DNA from: Locusta migratoria
Taxonomy: Eukaryota > Arthropoda > Insecta > Orthoptera > Acrididae
Assembly (NCBI GenBank): GCA_026315105.1
Contig: CM048747.1
Span: forward strand, 277,589,491-277,653,490
Direction: 5' to 3'
DNA length: 64,000 bases
This document shows positions 34,012-44,383 of the stretch, in pieces (the stretch's first letter is position 1; each line of letters begins with the position of its first letter). The translations under genes and the position numbers were made by a program. The notes beneath the pieces are model-generated. The model saw only the letters and a list, made by a program, of their open reading frames with translations. It was not told where the DNA came from and ran no database searches.

Positions 34012-34220
34012 ATTCCATCGAGTGCTCGAACAGCATCCTTTGCATCTCGCGAATCTTCAAACTCTATGAATGCAAAGCCTGGAGGACTTCGAGCTACCCA
34101 CACATTTCTCAAAGGCCCATATTTACTGAAGGCCTTCTCCAGATCATACTTGGATGCACTGGGATCTAAATTCCCAACATACACTTTGCACTGCAGATCC
34201 CACTCACGAAAACGAGACAT
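34012..34220 (-). CDS. Rbp1: SR splicing factor, first coding exon: RRM
   Basis: Starts with MSRFREWDLQCKVYVGNLDP, containing RNP2 (VYVGNL), and continues through ASKYDLEKAFSKYGPLRNVW to PPGFAFIEFEDSRDAKDAVR, containing RNP1 (GFAFIEFE). The WDLxCKVYVGNL start and GPLRNVWVAR are diagnostic of the Rbp1/SRSF3/SRSF7 group. The donor is GAAT|GTAAGT with GT at 34011-34010. These nuclear proteins bind exonic enhancers and control splice-site choice. A TTTGTAG just before the AUG context (about 34224-34230) could be an acceptor of a 5' UTR intron. The promoter was not identified. Confidence 0.95.
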
Positions 34221-34394
34221 TTTCTACAAACAATCAAATTCATCAATTATTTCGTTTTTAGATAACTTCAAAAACAATGAACACTTAACACCAACTTAAT
34301 TGCATCTTATATGGAACATACTTCTGATAATTCACTACAATATACACACATTAAGCAAATTAGTATAAATTTTCTCAGCAAACCTACAATTATA

Positions 34395-34825
34395 CAAGGT
34401 GCGCCTGATCTCAGAAAATATAGGAAACAAGAGTTACAAACAAAATACCTTTACCGGTCTTCGGAGTAATTGGCACTGGCTACAGTACACTTCTGACATC
34501 AGTTGTACAAGTCAGCAAAGTCTTCTTGTGAATCACTAAGTATCAAGGTCACATGGAGCTGGATCTCCGCAACCACTCAAACACAAACTTTTTACTCACC
34601 GCTTCAACACCATACGCTCACACTAACATCCCATGCATCGCTGTTTTGCCTAATTTGAAACAAAACTTGATGCATTGCTCCATTTTGTGCTCCATGCTGC
34701 AATGACAATTTCTGACATTGCGCCCCCCCCCCCCCCCCCCCAATGTGTATGCACGGGCACCTGATCCTCGCCAACACAGTTTGTAAAATATGGGACCATT
34801 CACAAAACTTTTCAGACACACCTTG
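34395..34825 (-). mobile_element. internally deleted mariner, about 430 bp
   Basis: Ends share ACAAGGTGYGYCTGA in inverted orientation (34395 onward, and 34825 read inward), with TA on each side (34393-34394 and 34826-34827). Inside on the minus strand MEHKMEQCIKFCFKLGKTAM resembles the start of a mariner transposase, broken off after about 30 residues. It contains a poly(C) run at about 34722-34741. Confidence 0.6.
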
Positions 34826-34827
34826 TA

Positions 34828-36910
34828 TGTTGATTACTGACAAGATTATTTTGTTTGATTTCATCCTAATCTACAATATAATTTATTATGTGCTAAAAAT
34901 TTATCTACGAGGAGGATTATGTTTTAAATTCAAGATTGTATGAACTTTCAATGTTTTGTGTAATCAGCAACTCATTCCATGTTATGTCAACAGTTATTTT
35001 ACCTCCCATCTAAGATTTTTATTAAACTTGGCACAGAGGTAGCCGACATATAAATGATGAAAACTATGTAATTTTATTGAAATGTGTTGCACCATTTTTA
35101 AACTGAATATTAAATGAAGCAGATGGAACCTAAAAATGCATAAATAATAAGAATAATTTTAAAAAATCACAAGGAGGATTATGTCTTCTGCAATTGAAAT
35201 AAGCAGATTTGCCTTTATGATGCCTGTAAAATGTATGTATTACACAGAATGCATTTTTACTCACGTTAAGTGATAAAATTATGAATTACCTGTAAAATGC
35301 AAATTACTGGTGATGGATGCCAACAGAATACACAAAGAACCAGTAGTCCAAAGTTCTAAAAAAGTCTCAAACACAAGGAATGGGACCAGCCGTGTGGACT
35401 GCCGGAAACACGACTGTGCAGCAGTTCCTGTAACTAGAAGTCCCCGCAACCATTCCAGCATTTCCGACTGGGACCACTGAAAGGGATCGACTTTGATCAC
35501 CAAAGTTAATGGTGAACTGCCATTCCTTCTACGTGGTTCTTTGGTCCTTCAGTTAATTTTTGTGAACTGTTCCTTTGAAACCATGAGTTCATGAAAGACC
35601 CACCTCCAGTCACCACTGCTGACTGCCATCATGGCCATTGTAAACAGTGGGGACACACCACTTCCACCAGACCACTTGACTAGAGGACGGACTTCAGGAC
35701 GGGTTACTGTCCAACCTAGATAAGCAGTCTGTCATGTGCCCGGCGCTCATTATTGTCATCATTCGAATGTTACAAAAAGAACAAGATGGACTCAATACGG
35801 TCACTTGATGTTATGTTAATTAAGAAAGGAAATAAAGACTATTGTATGATCCTCAAGTATTAGTTTGGCTGTTCCACTGCAAGAGAGAACCCAACCCACA
35901 AACCATGCTTCCTTTACATTTGGTGCCAGATGGACTGTTATAGTTGGAGGTCAAGGTTGCTTATCTGAAGGCAACAACAGCTGGCACATGGTGGCAGCTC
36001 CTTTCCGAAGTGGAAAGGGACTTCAGTAGAAGACTGAGCTGGTGAGGATTCTGGGAGGGGAATCAGAAATTATTAGCAGAAGAGCTTTTGTTTCACTTGT
36101 GGGTTTCCTGTTATCCTGCGATTTGTCGTGTCCTTACTTGTGGTTCACCATGTCAGGAATAGAGAATTTATGATAGTATTTGATAAAGGTCAGAGAGATG
36201 AGGCATTAACCCCAGTAAATCAAACCTAGTGCAATTTGCCTGGACATTCAGCACCATGTGTCCATTCCCATCCATAATAATTTGTTGGGTTTGCCACAAA
36301 AGGGTAAGTGCTGTTCTGGAGTGTGTGTGGTTGAGGTATAAGAAACAATGGTATCATATTCGTTTGGAGATCGTTGGCGAAAGAAGGCAGAAAATGCCCA
36401 AGATTTTATGTTGTGAATAACAGTAGTACAGGTACCGGTAGATGTTTATGGAACAGTAAATTCAACAGAAGTAGTGTTTACGTAGTAGGTCCCTAATTTG
36501 AGGCTGAAGTAACATTCTCAAATGAAGTTAAGATAAGGGGATCTCGAATAAATAGTTATTATGTTAATGACTTTTCCTTGATGCAGAACCAGTCATGAAG
36601 AGTGGCTGTTTTTTTAATTTATTGCAACACAATATGTAGCTATTTGCCAATCGAATATGACACACAAAAACGGCTACACAGATGAACCATGATTGTATTG
36701 AAATAAATTCACAAGGGAGGTGGGGTGGGGAGGAGGAAGTCAAATGGCAGCGATTTCATTTTAAAAAGTTATGTGGTTCATTAAGGTTAGGGTTAAGGGA
36801 AAATAATATGACAGAAAGATCCAAGAGTAGCAACAGTAGTGCTTGGTTATGTTTTATTGTCTTAGAAATGCTTATACAAGAGACGGACTGTAAACAAAGC
36901 GAAGTGCCTG
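34828..36910. other. unassigned sequence upstream of the SR factor gene
   Basis: No gene recognised. ATTTGGTGCCAGATGG at about 35920 resembles the primer-binding region after an LTR, but the rest of an LTR element is not legible. The promoter and 5' exon of the SR factor could lie here. Confidence 0.3.
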
Positions 36911-36912
36911 AC

Positions 36913-37901
36913 CAGGGGTGGACAAAATATGGGCGTTCGCTTAATGTCACCGCATCCGTTTCAGGTGTAAAGCGTTTGTGTGTGCTATGAGCGTTGATAT
37001 TAGAGGCTGGCTAGAAATTTCATCTTAAAGGACCAGTTGCTGAATAGCAGCATGTTTTAAGCTTTCATATTCTCTTTTTCTCTTTCTCGTCTGCATCTCG
37101 CAAGTGTAAACTCATTATGTCAACCTACATTTTGAATCCAAGTAAGAAGTGATCAAAAAAGAAATAATTAAGTTCTTGATGTGTATAAAACGGAGCTGCT
37201 GTGTCCAGAACAATAAATGGCAGATATTGTTATACAAACAGAGGCATCTACAGGTGGTGGTCGTTCCTCAGTTTATCATGTGGTAATTGATTACAAGGCC
37301 ACACACTCTTTGAAGTCTCGAAAAAAACATCACAACAGAAGCTTATAGAAAGTAATGTTGGCTTTCACAGAAATGCAATATAAAAGAAAGTGCATGATTT
37401 GTTGTTTTGTTGACATAGTTCTTACTGTCGCAAACAAAAATTAAAGGAAATGACTTTTGAATATCTGTGGCATCTAATATAACTGCTATATAGCAAAACA
37501 CACAACCAGTTTAACCTTATAGAGAGATTTTAATTCCAAGTTATTAACTTATCCACCAACAGCCATAAAATTTATATTCTTTTATTTAGCACCCAGATTC
37601 AGCATTGCATTAATACCATCTTCAGGTCCTATACAAATTAAGTTGCAAATCAGTGTTGTATCCATAACATCATGGTGTATGTATGTCACACAAAATATAA
37701 AGAATTAATGTGATACCGAAACCAGTCGTTAAATAACAACATAAATTTCATGGCTGGTGGTGGATAAGTTAATAATTTGCAATTAAAACTTGGTGAACAG
37801 CCGCAGTCACTATTCCATTACAACATGGAACCACATCGATTGATGCATAGGTAGCAACATTGAGCGAGCAGCCCATTTTTGTCCACCCTTGGTTATGCGC
37901 C
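36913..37901. mobile_element. possible hAT-like element with short TIRs
   Basis: CAGGGGTGGACAAAATATGG at 36913 is matched in inverted orientation by the end at about 37901 (CAAGGGTGGACAAAAATGGG read inward). CAGGGGTG starts are common in hAT elements. The expected 8-bp TSD is not visible. No coding content. Confidence 0.35.
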
Positions 37902-37914
37902 CCGGTCTGTTTAC

Positions 37915-39073
37915 AGCCTGTCTATATTCCTGCAGGCATTATCTATCTTTCCCCTAGTTATACAGTCTTCAATGGTTCTGCATTTGTCTTCAAGCCACTC
38001 TTGCTTAGCCAGTCTGCACTTTCTTTCGATCTCATTTTTCAGACATCTGTATTACCTTTTGCCTGCTTCACTTGATGCATATTTATATTCTCTCATTTCA
38101 TTCATTAGGTTCAGTGTCTCCTGTGTTATCCAAGGATTTCTATTAGGCAGTCTCCTTCTGCCTATATGATCCTCTCCTGCCTTCACTACTGTATCTCTCA
38201 GAGCTACCCATTCTTCTTCTTGTATTGTATTAGTTTCCCCCATATCAGACAATCCTTGCCTAATGCTCCCTCTAAAACCCTAAATCACCTCTGGTTCCTT
38301 CAGTCTGTCCAGATTCCATCTCCTTAATTTTCTACCCTTTTGCAGTGTCTTAAGTTTTAATCTACAGTCATAACCAGTAAGTTATGGTCAGAGTCTGTAT
38401 CAGCCCCTGGATATGTCTTACAGTTTAAAATGCGGTTTATAAACCTTTCTTTGACTTGCCATTAAAAAGTCAATCTGGTATCTCCAAGTCTCTCCCACGT
38501 AGGGGCCTATACAAAATTCTTTCATGATGATTAAACAAAGTGTCTGCAGTTATTAAATTGTGCTCTGCACAAAGTTCTACCAAGCGATCTTTTCTTTCAT
38601 TCCTTTTCCCCAGTCCATATGCACCTACTACATTTCCTTCTTTTATCTTTCCTACTACTGATTTCCAGTCTCCTATCACAATTAAGTTTTCTCCTGCTTT
38701 AGTGGTCTGAATAATTGCTTTTAACTCATCATCAGCAGAGCTACTTGGCATATAAACTTTTACTACTGTGGTCGGTGTTGGCTTTGTGTCTATCTTTGCT
38801 ATGATAATGCTCTTCATAGTAACTCAACTGCATTTCTACTTTCTTATTCATTAGCAGACCTTCTCCTGAATTACCACTTACTGATTTTCTATTTATAATT
38901 CTGTACCCACTTGACCAAAAATCCTGTTTATCCTGCCACCAAACTTCACTAATCCCCACAATATCTAACTTTAACCTATCCATTTCTTTTTTCAATTTTT
39001 TCTAACTTACCTACTCAATTAATGCTCCAATGCATAGAATGCATTTTCTTTTTTCCTTGATGACCATATCCTC
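37915..39073 (-). pseudogene. RTE-like LINE, endonuclease region (left part of copy split by copia)
   Basis: The minus strand reads MDRLKLDIVGISEVWWQDKQ, then GYRIINRKSVSGNSGEG, ENLIVIGDWKSVVGKIKEGN and, lower down, EEWVALRDTVVKAGEDHIGR. It parallels the RTE element at 60513-63714 at every step. The Asn of the endonuclease GDWN motif is Lys here. The RT half is missing below about 37915. At 39073 the intact copia element interrupts it, and the 5' part resumes at 43637. Confidence 0.85.
39069..39073. repeat. 5-bp target-site duplication of the copia element, left
   Basis: TCCTC, repeated at 43632-43636 directly after the right LTR. The paralogous RTE copy at about 63400 has an uninterrupted ACATCCTCCTGAG, which shows the pre-insertion site. 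Confidence 0.95.
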
Positions 39074-39267
39074 TGTTGGAAATGTTTACAGGTAAAAACC
39101 AATGTTTGCTTTATGTTCTTTTTTAAGGCTGGAATCTAAGAGACTATATAGGGGAAAAAAACTATCTGTGGTTGTCGTAGCAACAAAAAATAAGCAACGT
39201 TTGTATTCTGTGTTTAAGTGAGTGTTCTTTAAATAAAGTTAACTTAAAAATAATTAATAACTCAGCA
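39074..39267 (+). repeat. copia 5' LTR
   Basis: Begins TGTTGGAAATG and ends ACTCAGCA. It contains a TATA-like ACTATATAGGG at about 39145 (likely promoter) and AATAAAGTT near 39232, a probable polyadenylation hexamer. Identical to the right LTR except one base. Confidence 0.97.
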
Positions 39268-39281
39268 GGTTATGGGCCCAG
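39268..39281 (+). promoter_or_regulatory. copia primer-binding site, internal to initiator tRNA-Met
   Basis: GGTTATGGGCCCAG directly abuts the LTR. It is complementary to the anticodon stem-loop of animal initiator tRNA-Met (CTGGGCCCATAACC), not to a tRNA 3' end. Drosophila copia is known to prime on a cleaved initiator tRNA-Met half in this way. Confidence 0.88.
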
Positions 39282-39353
39282 AGCTCTAACAGAATAAATA
39301 AAACTAAAAACAGAATACACCGACAATTAAGAAACATAAGAAACCACTTCAAG

Positions 39354-42300
39354 ATGTTTGAAGAGAGGGAAGTATTTCAAGATATACAAGTGCTTAAAGA
39401 CAGTAGTACATTCAGCATGTGGGATGTTGAAATTAGAATATTGTTCAGTACACAAGATCTCTGTAATATTGTAGATGGTACAGAAACACTACAAAATTGT
39501 GAAACTGAAGAGAAAAAGAAGAAATGGCAGCAACGAGACAGCAAGGCAAAACATTATATAATGAGAACAATCGATAAAAAGATAAAGCCACATGTATTGT
39601 GTTGTGAAACTTCTAAGGCTATGTATGATAAACTTAAAGCAATTTACAAAAGAGATGCTTCTCAAAGAATTCAACAATTACTTCAAGAATTTTACAGTTT
39701 CAAATATGATAAAACTAGAGACATAGCAAGTAATATAAGTGCACTGCAGAATATAGCTTTTGAACTGAATCGTCTCCAGTCAGAAAAGATGTCAGATACT
39801 ATGATAATACCTAAAATACTGTCTATTTTGCCAAATGAATTCAAACACTTTTCTCCAGCATGGGATTCATCACCCAGTGGTGAGAAGACTATGGAAAATT
39901 TAATTGCAAGGCTCATAAGAGAAGAGGAACGACTGAGAAGTAACAATCAAGAAGAGAGTATTGCCTTTGGTGTTCATTTTAATAAAAGAAAAGACCTAAT
40001 TTGTAACAACTGTGGTGGACATGGACATTTTGCAAGAGAATGTAAGAAGCCTAAGAAGAAAGAACACTGTTCTATATGCAAGAAAAATAACCACAAAGAA
40101 GAAGATTGCTACTTTAAAAATAAAAATCAAATTCAAGGAGCAAAAACAAGAACTTACAAGCCCTGTCCACACTGCAAGAAGAGAAACCACAAAGAAGATG
40201 ACTGTTATTTTAAGAAGAAAGATAACACTAAAATATCATTTTTCACTTTAGAAGATACTAAAGATGATCTAATGCCTGATGAAGAAAAGAAGATAGAAGA
40301 CAAAGCATGTATTGCATATGAATGTGACAAAGACAAGACTTTGGAAGAATCCAATGAGAAAAAAGATATGGTAATGGTTGTTGATAGTGCGTGTACAGGA
40401 CATATGTGTAATGAGGTTGACAAGTTAACAAACGTGAAAGACTATGACAGTGTCGTGAAAGTTGCAAAAGAAGGTGAGTCAATGGAAATAAAAGCAACAG
40501 GAAACTTTGAAGGTGATAACTGTGTTCTCAATAGTGTTATGTATGTACCTCAACTAAGCAGAAATTTGATGTCTGTGAATGCTATAACTGAAAAAGATGA
40601 TACAGTTGTCTTTAGTAAACATAATGTTCAAATATACAAAGATGAAAGACTCATTTTGAAAGGACACAAAACAAGAAATGGACTGTACGAAGTAACCATT
40701 AAATCAGGAGTGCAATCACTACTGACACAAGAAGAAAAACAAGAATGGCATAAGAAGCTAGGTCATCCAGGCATAAGTTGTACTTCAAAGATCAAGAAAA
40801 TGTGTGATGGAATTCCTAAGGGTTTATGCTCAGCAGAAAAATTATGTGATGCTTGTGTGAGAGCTAAGCTAACAAGAAAGCCATTTTCTACTGAGAGAGA
40901 AAGAGCAACAAGACCACTTCAAATAATACATACTGATATCTGTGGAGAGATAGATCCCCCAACATATGATGGATATAGATACTACATGACAGTATTAGAT
41001 GATTACACCCATTTTTGTGTGACCTATTTGTTAAGATACAAGTCGGAAGCTCCAAGATTCCTAAGGAAATATGTGCTAGAAAGTGAAAATCAGTTTGGTT
41101 TAAAAGTGTCAAAAATAAGGTGTGATAAAGGTGGTGAATACACCAGTAATGATTTTAAGAATTGGTGTGAAGGAAAAGGAATTGTGCTAGATTATAGTAT
41201 TCCTTATAGTCCTCAACTCAATGGGAAAGCAGAAAGATTAAATCTAACAATAATGAACAAGGCAAGAGCTTTGATATTTGATAGCAAAATGCAGAAAGAG
41301 CTATGGGGAGAGGCAGTTCTCACAGCTACGTACTTAATTAACAGGAGCCCAACTGTCAATCAAAGTGCAACACCTGCAGAAAAATGGTTTGGGAAAAGAC
41401 CTGATCTGTCAAGACTTCAAATTTTTGGATCAAATGTTTTTGCCAAAAATCTAGGATACTTGAAGAAACTAGATGAAAGAAGTAAACCATACATTTTTGT
41501 TGGTTATGCCCCCAATGGCTATAGACTTTTTGATGCAGATAGAAGAAATATTGTGGTGTCAAGAGATGTTGAATTTGAAAAGAAAGAGACAAAAGAAACT
41601 ATACAGAAGATTCTTGTTATTGGTGAATCATCAAATGATATTAACAAACAAGTAAATGAAATTCAAAAGCAAGAAAATGGAGGAGAAGAAGAACAAGAAA
41701 GTGAAGAAGAAGAAAAAGAAGAAAGCGTATGCAACGAAAACACAAGAAACTATAATCTTAGGAACAGAATTAATTTGAAGAAACCTTCAAAGTATGATGA
41801 TTATGAAACAGCATTACTTTCATTTGAAGAATGTATTAATGGTCCAGACAAAGAAAATTGGTTAAAAGCAATAGAAGAAGAAAAGAAATCACTTGAACAA
41901 AATGAAACATGGAAGGTTATCACTCCAGAAGAGGCAAAAGGGAAACAGATCTTAACAAGCAAATGGATCTTTAAGGTCAAAGATGATGGTAGATATAAGG
42001 CCAGACTGGTTGTCAGGGGTTGTCAACAAGAAAAGGGAATCGACTTCAAGGAATTTTTCAGTCCAGTAGTAGATATATGTTCATTAAGACTGTTGTTTGC
42101 TCTGGCAGCAGAGAAAAATTTCCATATAAAACTGTTTGATGTAAAAACAGCATTTCTCTATGGGAAGCTAGATGAAGAGATTTTTATGAAGGTACCTGAA
42201 GGATACCAAGAAGCTGGACAAATCTGTGTTTTGAAGAAAGGTCTGTATGGACTAAAGCAAGCTCCATCAAAATGGAATAAAACTCTGACAGAGTTCCTAA

Positions 42301-43325
42301 AATCAGAAGGACTAATTCAGTTGAAATCAGATCAGTGCATATTTAAAGATTTAACTGAAGAAATGTACATGGCTATACATGTCGATGATGGAATCCTAAT
42401 AGGAAAAGACTTGGAAATTCTTATGAAACTAAAGAAGAATTTTGAAATGTCTGTGGTAGATAATCCAGACACATACATAGGCATACAAATAATGAAGACA
42501 GAGAATGGAATATTTCTTCATCAAGAACAGTATGTGAAGAAAGTACTAGAAAGATTCAATATGACTAACTGTAAGGGTATGAAGACTCCATTAGTTCCAG
42601 AAGGGAAGATAAGTGAAGAAAATCAAGAAGATGAAAACATTAAATTTCCATATCGTGAAGCTGTAGGTAGTCTTTTGTATTTGTCATGTAAAACAAGACC
42701 AGATCTTGGATTTGCAGTGAATTATGAGAGCCGCTTCACAGAAGACCCTAAGAAAAGAGATTACAAAAATGTAAAAAGAACTCTGAGATACATACAAGAT
42801 TCTAAGAACTATGGCCTTTTTTATAAGAAGAAAGATAATGAAGAAGATGACACTATTCATATACATGTCTACTGTGATGCTGATTATGCACAAGATTTAA
42901 GAAACAGGAAGAGTACAAGTGGTTACATTGTTCTCTATAATGATGCTCCAATCATTTGGTGTTCCAAGAAGCAGAGTGTGGTAGCTACTTCATCTACTGA
43001 AGCGGAGTACATTTCAGCAGCAGAATGCACTAAAGAAATTAAGCATGTTAAGACCCTACTGCAAGAATTAACCAGAAGAGAAGTGAAGATCACTCTTCAT
43101 GTAGATAATCAGAGTGCTATTCAAATGATCAAATCAGGACAGTTAGTCAGACGAAGCAAACATATAGACGTGAAATTTCATTATGTTAGTGAACAATACA
43201 GAGAAGGGTTGTTTGAGATACAGTACTGCAATACAGAAGAACAATTAGCAGACATATTGACTAAAGCTCTGCAAAGAGTAAAGTTTGAGAAATTTAGAAA
43301 TGCTATTATGAAACAGATAATATGA
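39354..43325 (+). CDS. copia Gag-Pol polyprotein, 1323 aa, intact
   Basis: Single frame from ATG 39354 to TGA. Gag (residues about 1-215) is followed by three zinc knuckles: CNNCGGHGHFAREC (about 217), CSICKKNNHKEEDC and CPHCKKRNHKEDDC. The protease active site is VVDSACTGHM (about 342; copia proteases usually have DSGA). A zinc-binding GAG-pre-integrase block (WHKKLGHPGIS...CDACVRAK) and integrase follow with HTDICG (about 525), a second Asp in RCDKGGEYTSNDF and Glu in PQLNGKAERLN. RT contains LVVRGCQQEKGIDF and the active site HVDDGILIG (about 1008). RNase H contains YCDADYAQDLRNRKSTSGYI, ATSSTEAEYI and ADILTKAL. The integrase-before-RT order defines copia. It encodes virus-like particle, cDNA synthesis and integration functions. 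No stop or frameshift is present. Confidence 0.97.
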   Translation: MFEEREVFQDIQVLKDSSTFSMWDVEIRILFSTQDLCNIVDGTETLQNCETEEKKKKWQQRDSKAKHYIMRTIDKKIKPHVLCCETSKAMYDKLKAIYKRDASQRIQQLLQEFYSFKYDKTRDIASNISALQNIAFELNRLQSEKMSDTMIIPKILSILPNEFKHFSPAWDSSPSGEKTMENLIARLIREEERLRSNNQEESIAFGVHFNKRKDLICNNCGGHGHFARECKKPKKKEHCSICKKNNHKEEDCYFKNKNQIQGAKTRTYKPCPHCKKRNHKEDDCYFKKKDNTKISFFTLEDTKDDLMPDEEKKIEDKACIAYECDKDKTLEESNEKKDMVMVVDSACTGHMCNEVDKLTNVKDYDSVVKVAKEGESMEIKATGNFEGDNCVLNSVMYVPQLSRNLMSVNAITEKDDTVVFSKHNVQIYKDERLILKGHKTRNGLYEVTIKSGVQSLLTQEEKQEWHKKLGHPGISCTSKIKKMCDGIPKGLCSAEKLCDACVRAKLTRKPFSTERERATRPLQIIHTDICGEIDPPTYDGYRYYMTVLDDYTHFCVTYLLRYKSEAPRFLRKYVLESENQFGLKVSKIRCDKGGEYTSNDFKNWCEGKGIVLDYSIPYSPQLNGKAERLNLTIMNKARALIFDSKMQKELWGEAVLTATYLINRSPTVNQSATPAEKWFGKRPDLSRLQIFGSNVFAKNLGYLKKLDERSKPYIFVGYAPNGYRLFDADRRNIVVSRDVEFEKKETKETIQKILVIGESSNDINKQVNEIQKQENGGEEEQESEEEEKEESVCNENTRNYNLRNRINLKKPSKYDDYETALLSFEECINGPDKENWLKAIEEEKKSLEQNETWKVITPEEAKGKQILTSKWIFKVKDDGRYKARLVVRGCQQEKGIDFKEFFSPVVDICSLRLLFALAAEKNFHIKLFDVKTAFLYGKLDEEIFMKVPEGYQEAGQICVLKKGLYGLKQAPSKWNKTLTEFLKSEGLIQLKSDQCIFKDLTEEMYMAIHVDDGILIGKDLEILMKLKKNFEMSVVDNPDTYIGIQIMKTENGIFLHQEQYVKKVLERFNMTNCKGMKTPLVPEGKISEENQEDENIKFPYREAVGSLLYLSCKTRPDLGFAVNYESRFTEDPKKRDYKNVKRTLRYIQDSKNYGLFYKKKDNEEDDTIHIHVYCDADYAQDLRNRKSTSGYIVLYNDAPIIWCSKKQSVVATSSTEAEYISAAECTKEIKHVKTLLQELTRREVKITLHVDNQSAIQMIKSGQLVRRSKHIDVKFHYVSEQYREGLFEIQYCNTEEQLADILTKALQRVKFEKFRNAIMKQII

Positions 43326-43427
43326 CATTTGTTATTCTAAAACGTATTAAGTGACACTTTACTGTGTAGTAAACTAAAAGTATGGAATTTGTGCTTTAGA
43401 TTTTGTGTGAAAACAAACATTGTATTT

Positions 43428-43437
43428 TAAGGGGGGA
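43428..43437 (+). promoter_or_regulatory. copia polypurine tract
   Basis: AAGGGGGGA immediately before the 3' LTR, the usual primer for plus-strand cDNA synthesis. Confidence 0.88.
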
Positions 43438-43631
43438 TGTTGGAAATGTTTACAGGTAAAAACCAATGTTTGCTTTATGTTCTTTTTTAAGGCTGGAATC
43501 TAAGAGACTATATAGGGGAAAAAAACTATCTGTGGTTGTCATAGCAACAAAAAATAAGCAACGTTTGTATTCTGTGTTTAAGTGAGTGTTCTTTAAATAA
43601 AGTTAACTTAAAAATAATTAATAACTCAGCA
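43438..43631 (+). repeat. copia 3' LTR
   Basis: 194 bp, matching 39074-39267 with one difference. It is followed by the right TSD copy TCCTC at 43632-43636. Confidence 0.97.
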
Positions 43632-43636
43632 TCCTC

Positions 43637-43960
43637 CTGTGTAGTGCCCGCCCGAAGAGTGAAATGGAAGGATTATTTTACCCCCGAAATACTTTACCCG
43701 AGAGGACGCCGTCATCATATATTCATACAATAGAGCTGCATGTCCTCGGGAAAATTAATGACTGTAGTTGCCCCTTGCTTTCAGCAGCTTGCAGTAACTG
43801 CATGGCAAAACCATGTTAGCTGATGTTATAAGGCCAGCTCAGCCAATCAACCAGACTGTTGCCCTGTAACTACTGAAATGGTTGCAGCTCCTCTTCAGGA
43901 ACCACACGTTTGTCTGGCCTCTCCATAAATACCCCTTCACTGTGGTTACACCTACGGTAT
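43637..43960 (-). mobile_element. RTE-like LINE, 5' part (right part of split copy)
   Basis: Closely parallels 63400-63714 (for example GCAGTAACTGCATGGCAAAA and AGGAACCACACGTTTGTCTG). It continues the LINE interrupted at 39073. The boundary on the right is not sharp. The element may extend further. Confidence 0.8.
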
Positions 43961-44383
43961 GGCTATCTGTATCAGTGAGGAACGTGTCACCCATCTCGGC
44001 AATGTCTGTGGTTCGTGAGGGTGGTGATGTTGATAAATTTCCTAGTTGAGGTGCACATTAGTTGCTATTGGCAGTCTAGATTTTACATACTCTACTTCAG
44101 CTGTCATCAATGATTTTTACCCCCTCCTGCTGCTGCAACTTCTTATGTGTTAACAATATTCCAAGCCATCAATAACAAATTTATTTCTTCCTGGACTTAA
44201 ATGCCCTTTCCAAATTTGTCGGTTAAAGTCTCGCTCAGCGGCATGAGAAGCATCTCGGTGCATCCGTAGCAGCATTAGGTTGGCAATATATGATCTGTAC
44301 AAAACAGTACTGAAGTGCGTTTTAACCTTCCTTTTACGAGGCCAATTACTTTTACTGACTGGACAGGAGTACATCAAAAAATA
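43961..44383. other. possible RTE 5' extension or unique sequence
   Basis: No domain or repeat was recognised. It may be the longer 5' UTR of the RTE copy. Confidence 0.3.

Larger units (their letters stand above)
39074..43631 (+). mobile_element. intact Ty1/copia LTR retrotransposon, 4558 bp
   Basis: LTRs of 194 bp at each end (TG...CA), a primer-binding site, one uninterrupted Gag-Pol frame, a polypurine tract and a 5-bp TSD are all present. The LTRs differ at one position by eye (about 39176: G in the left, A in the right). All signs point to a recent insertion that may be competent to move. It sits in an RTE LINE, plus strand against the LINE's minus strand. Confidence 0.97.
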
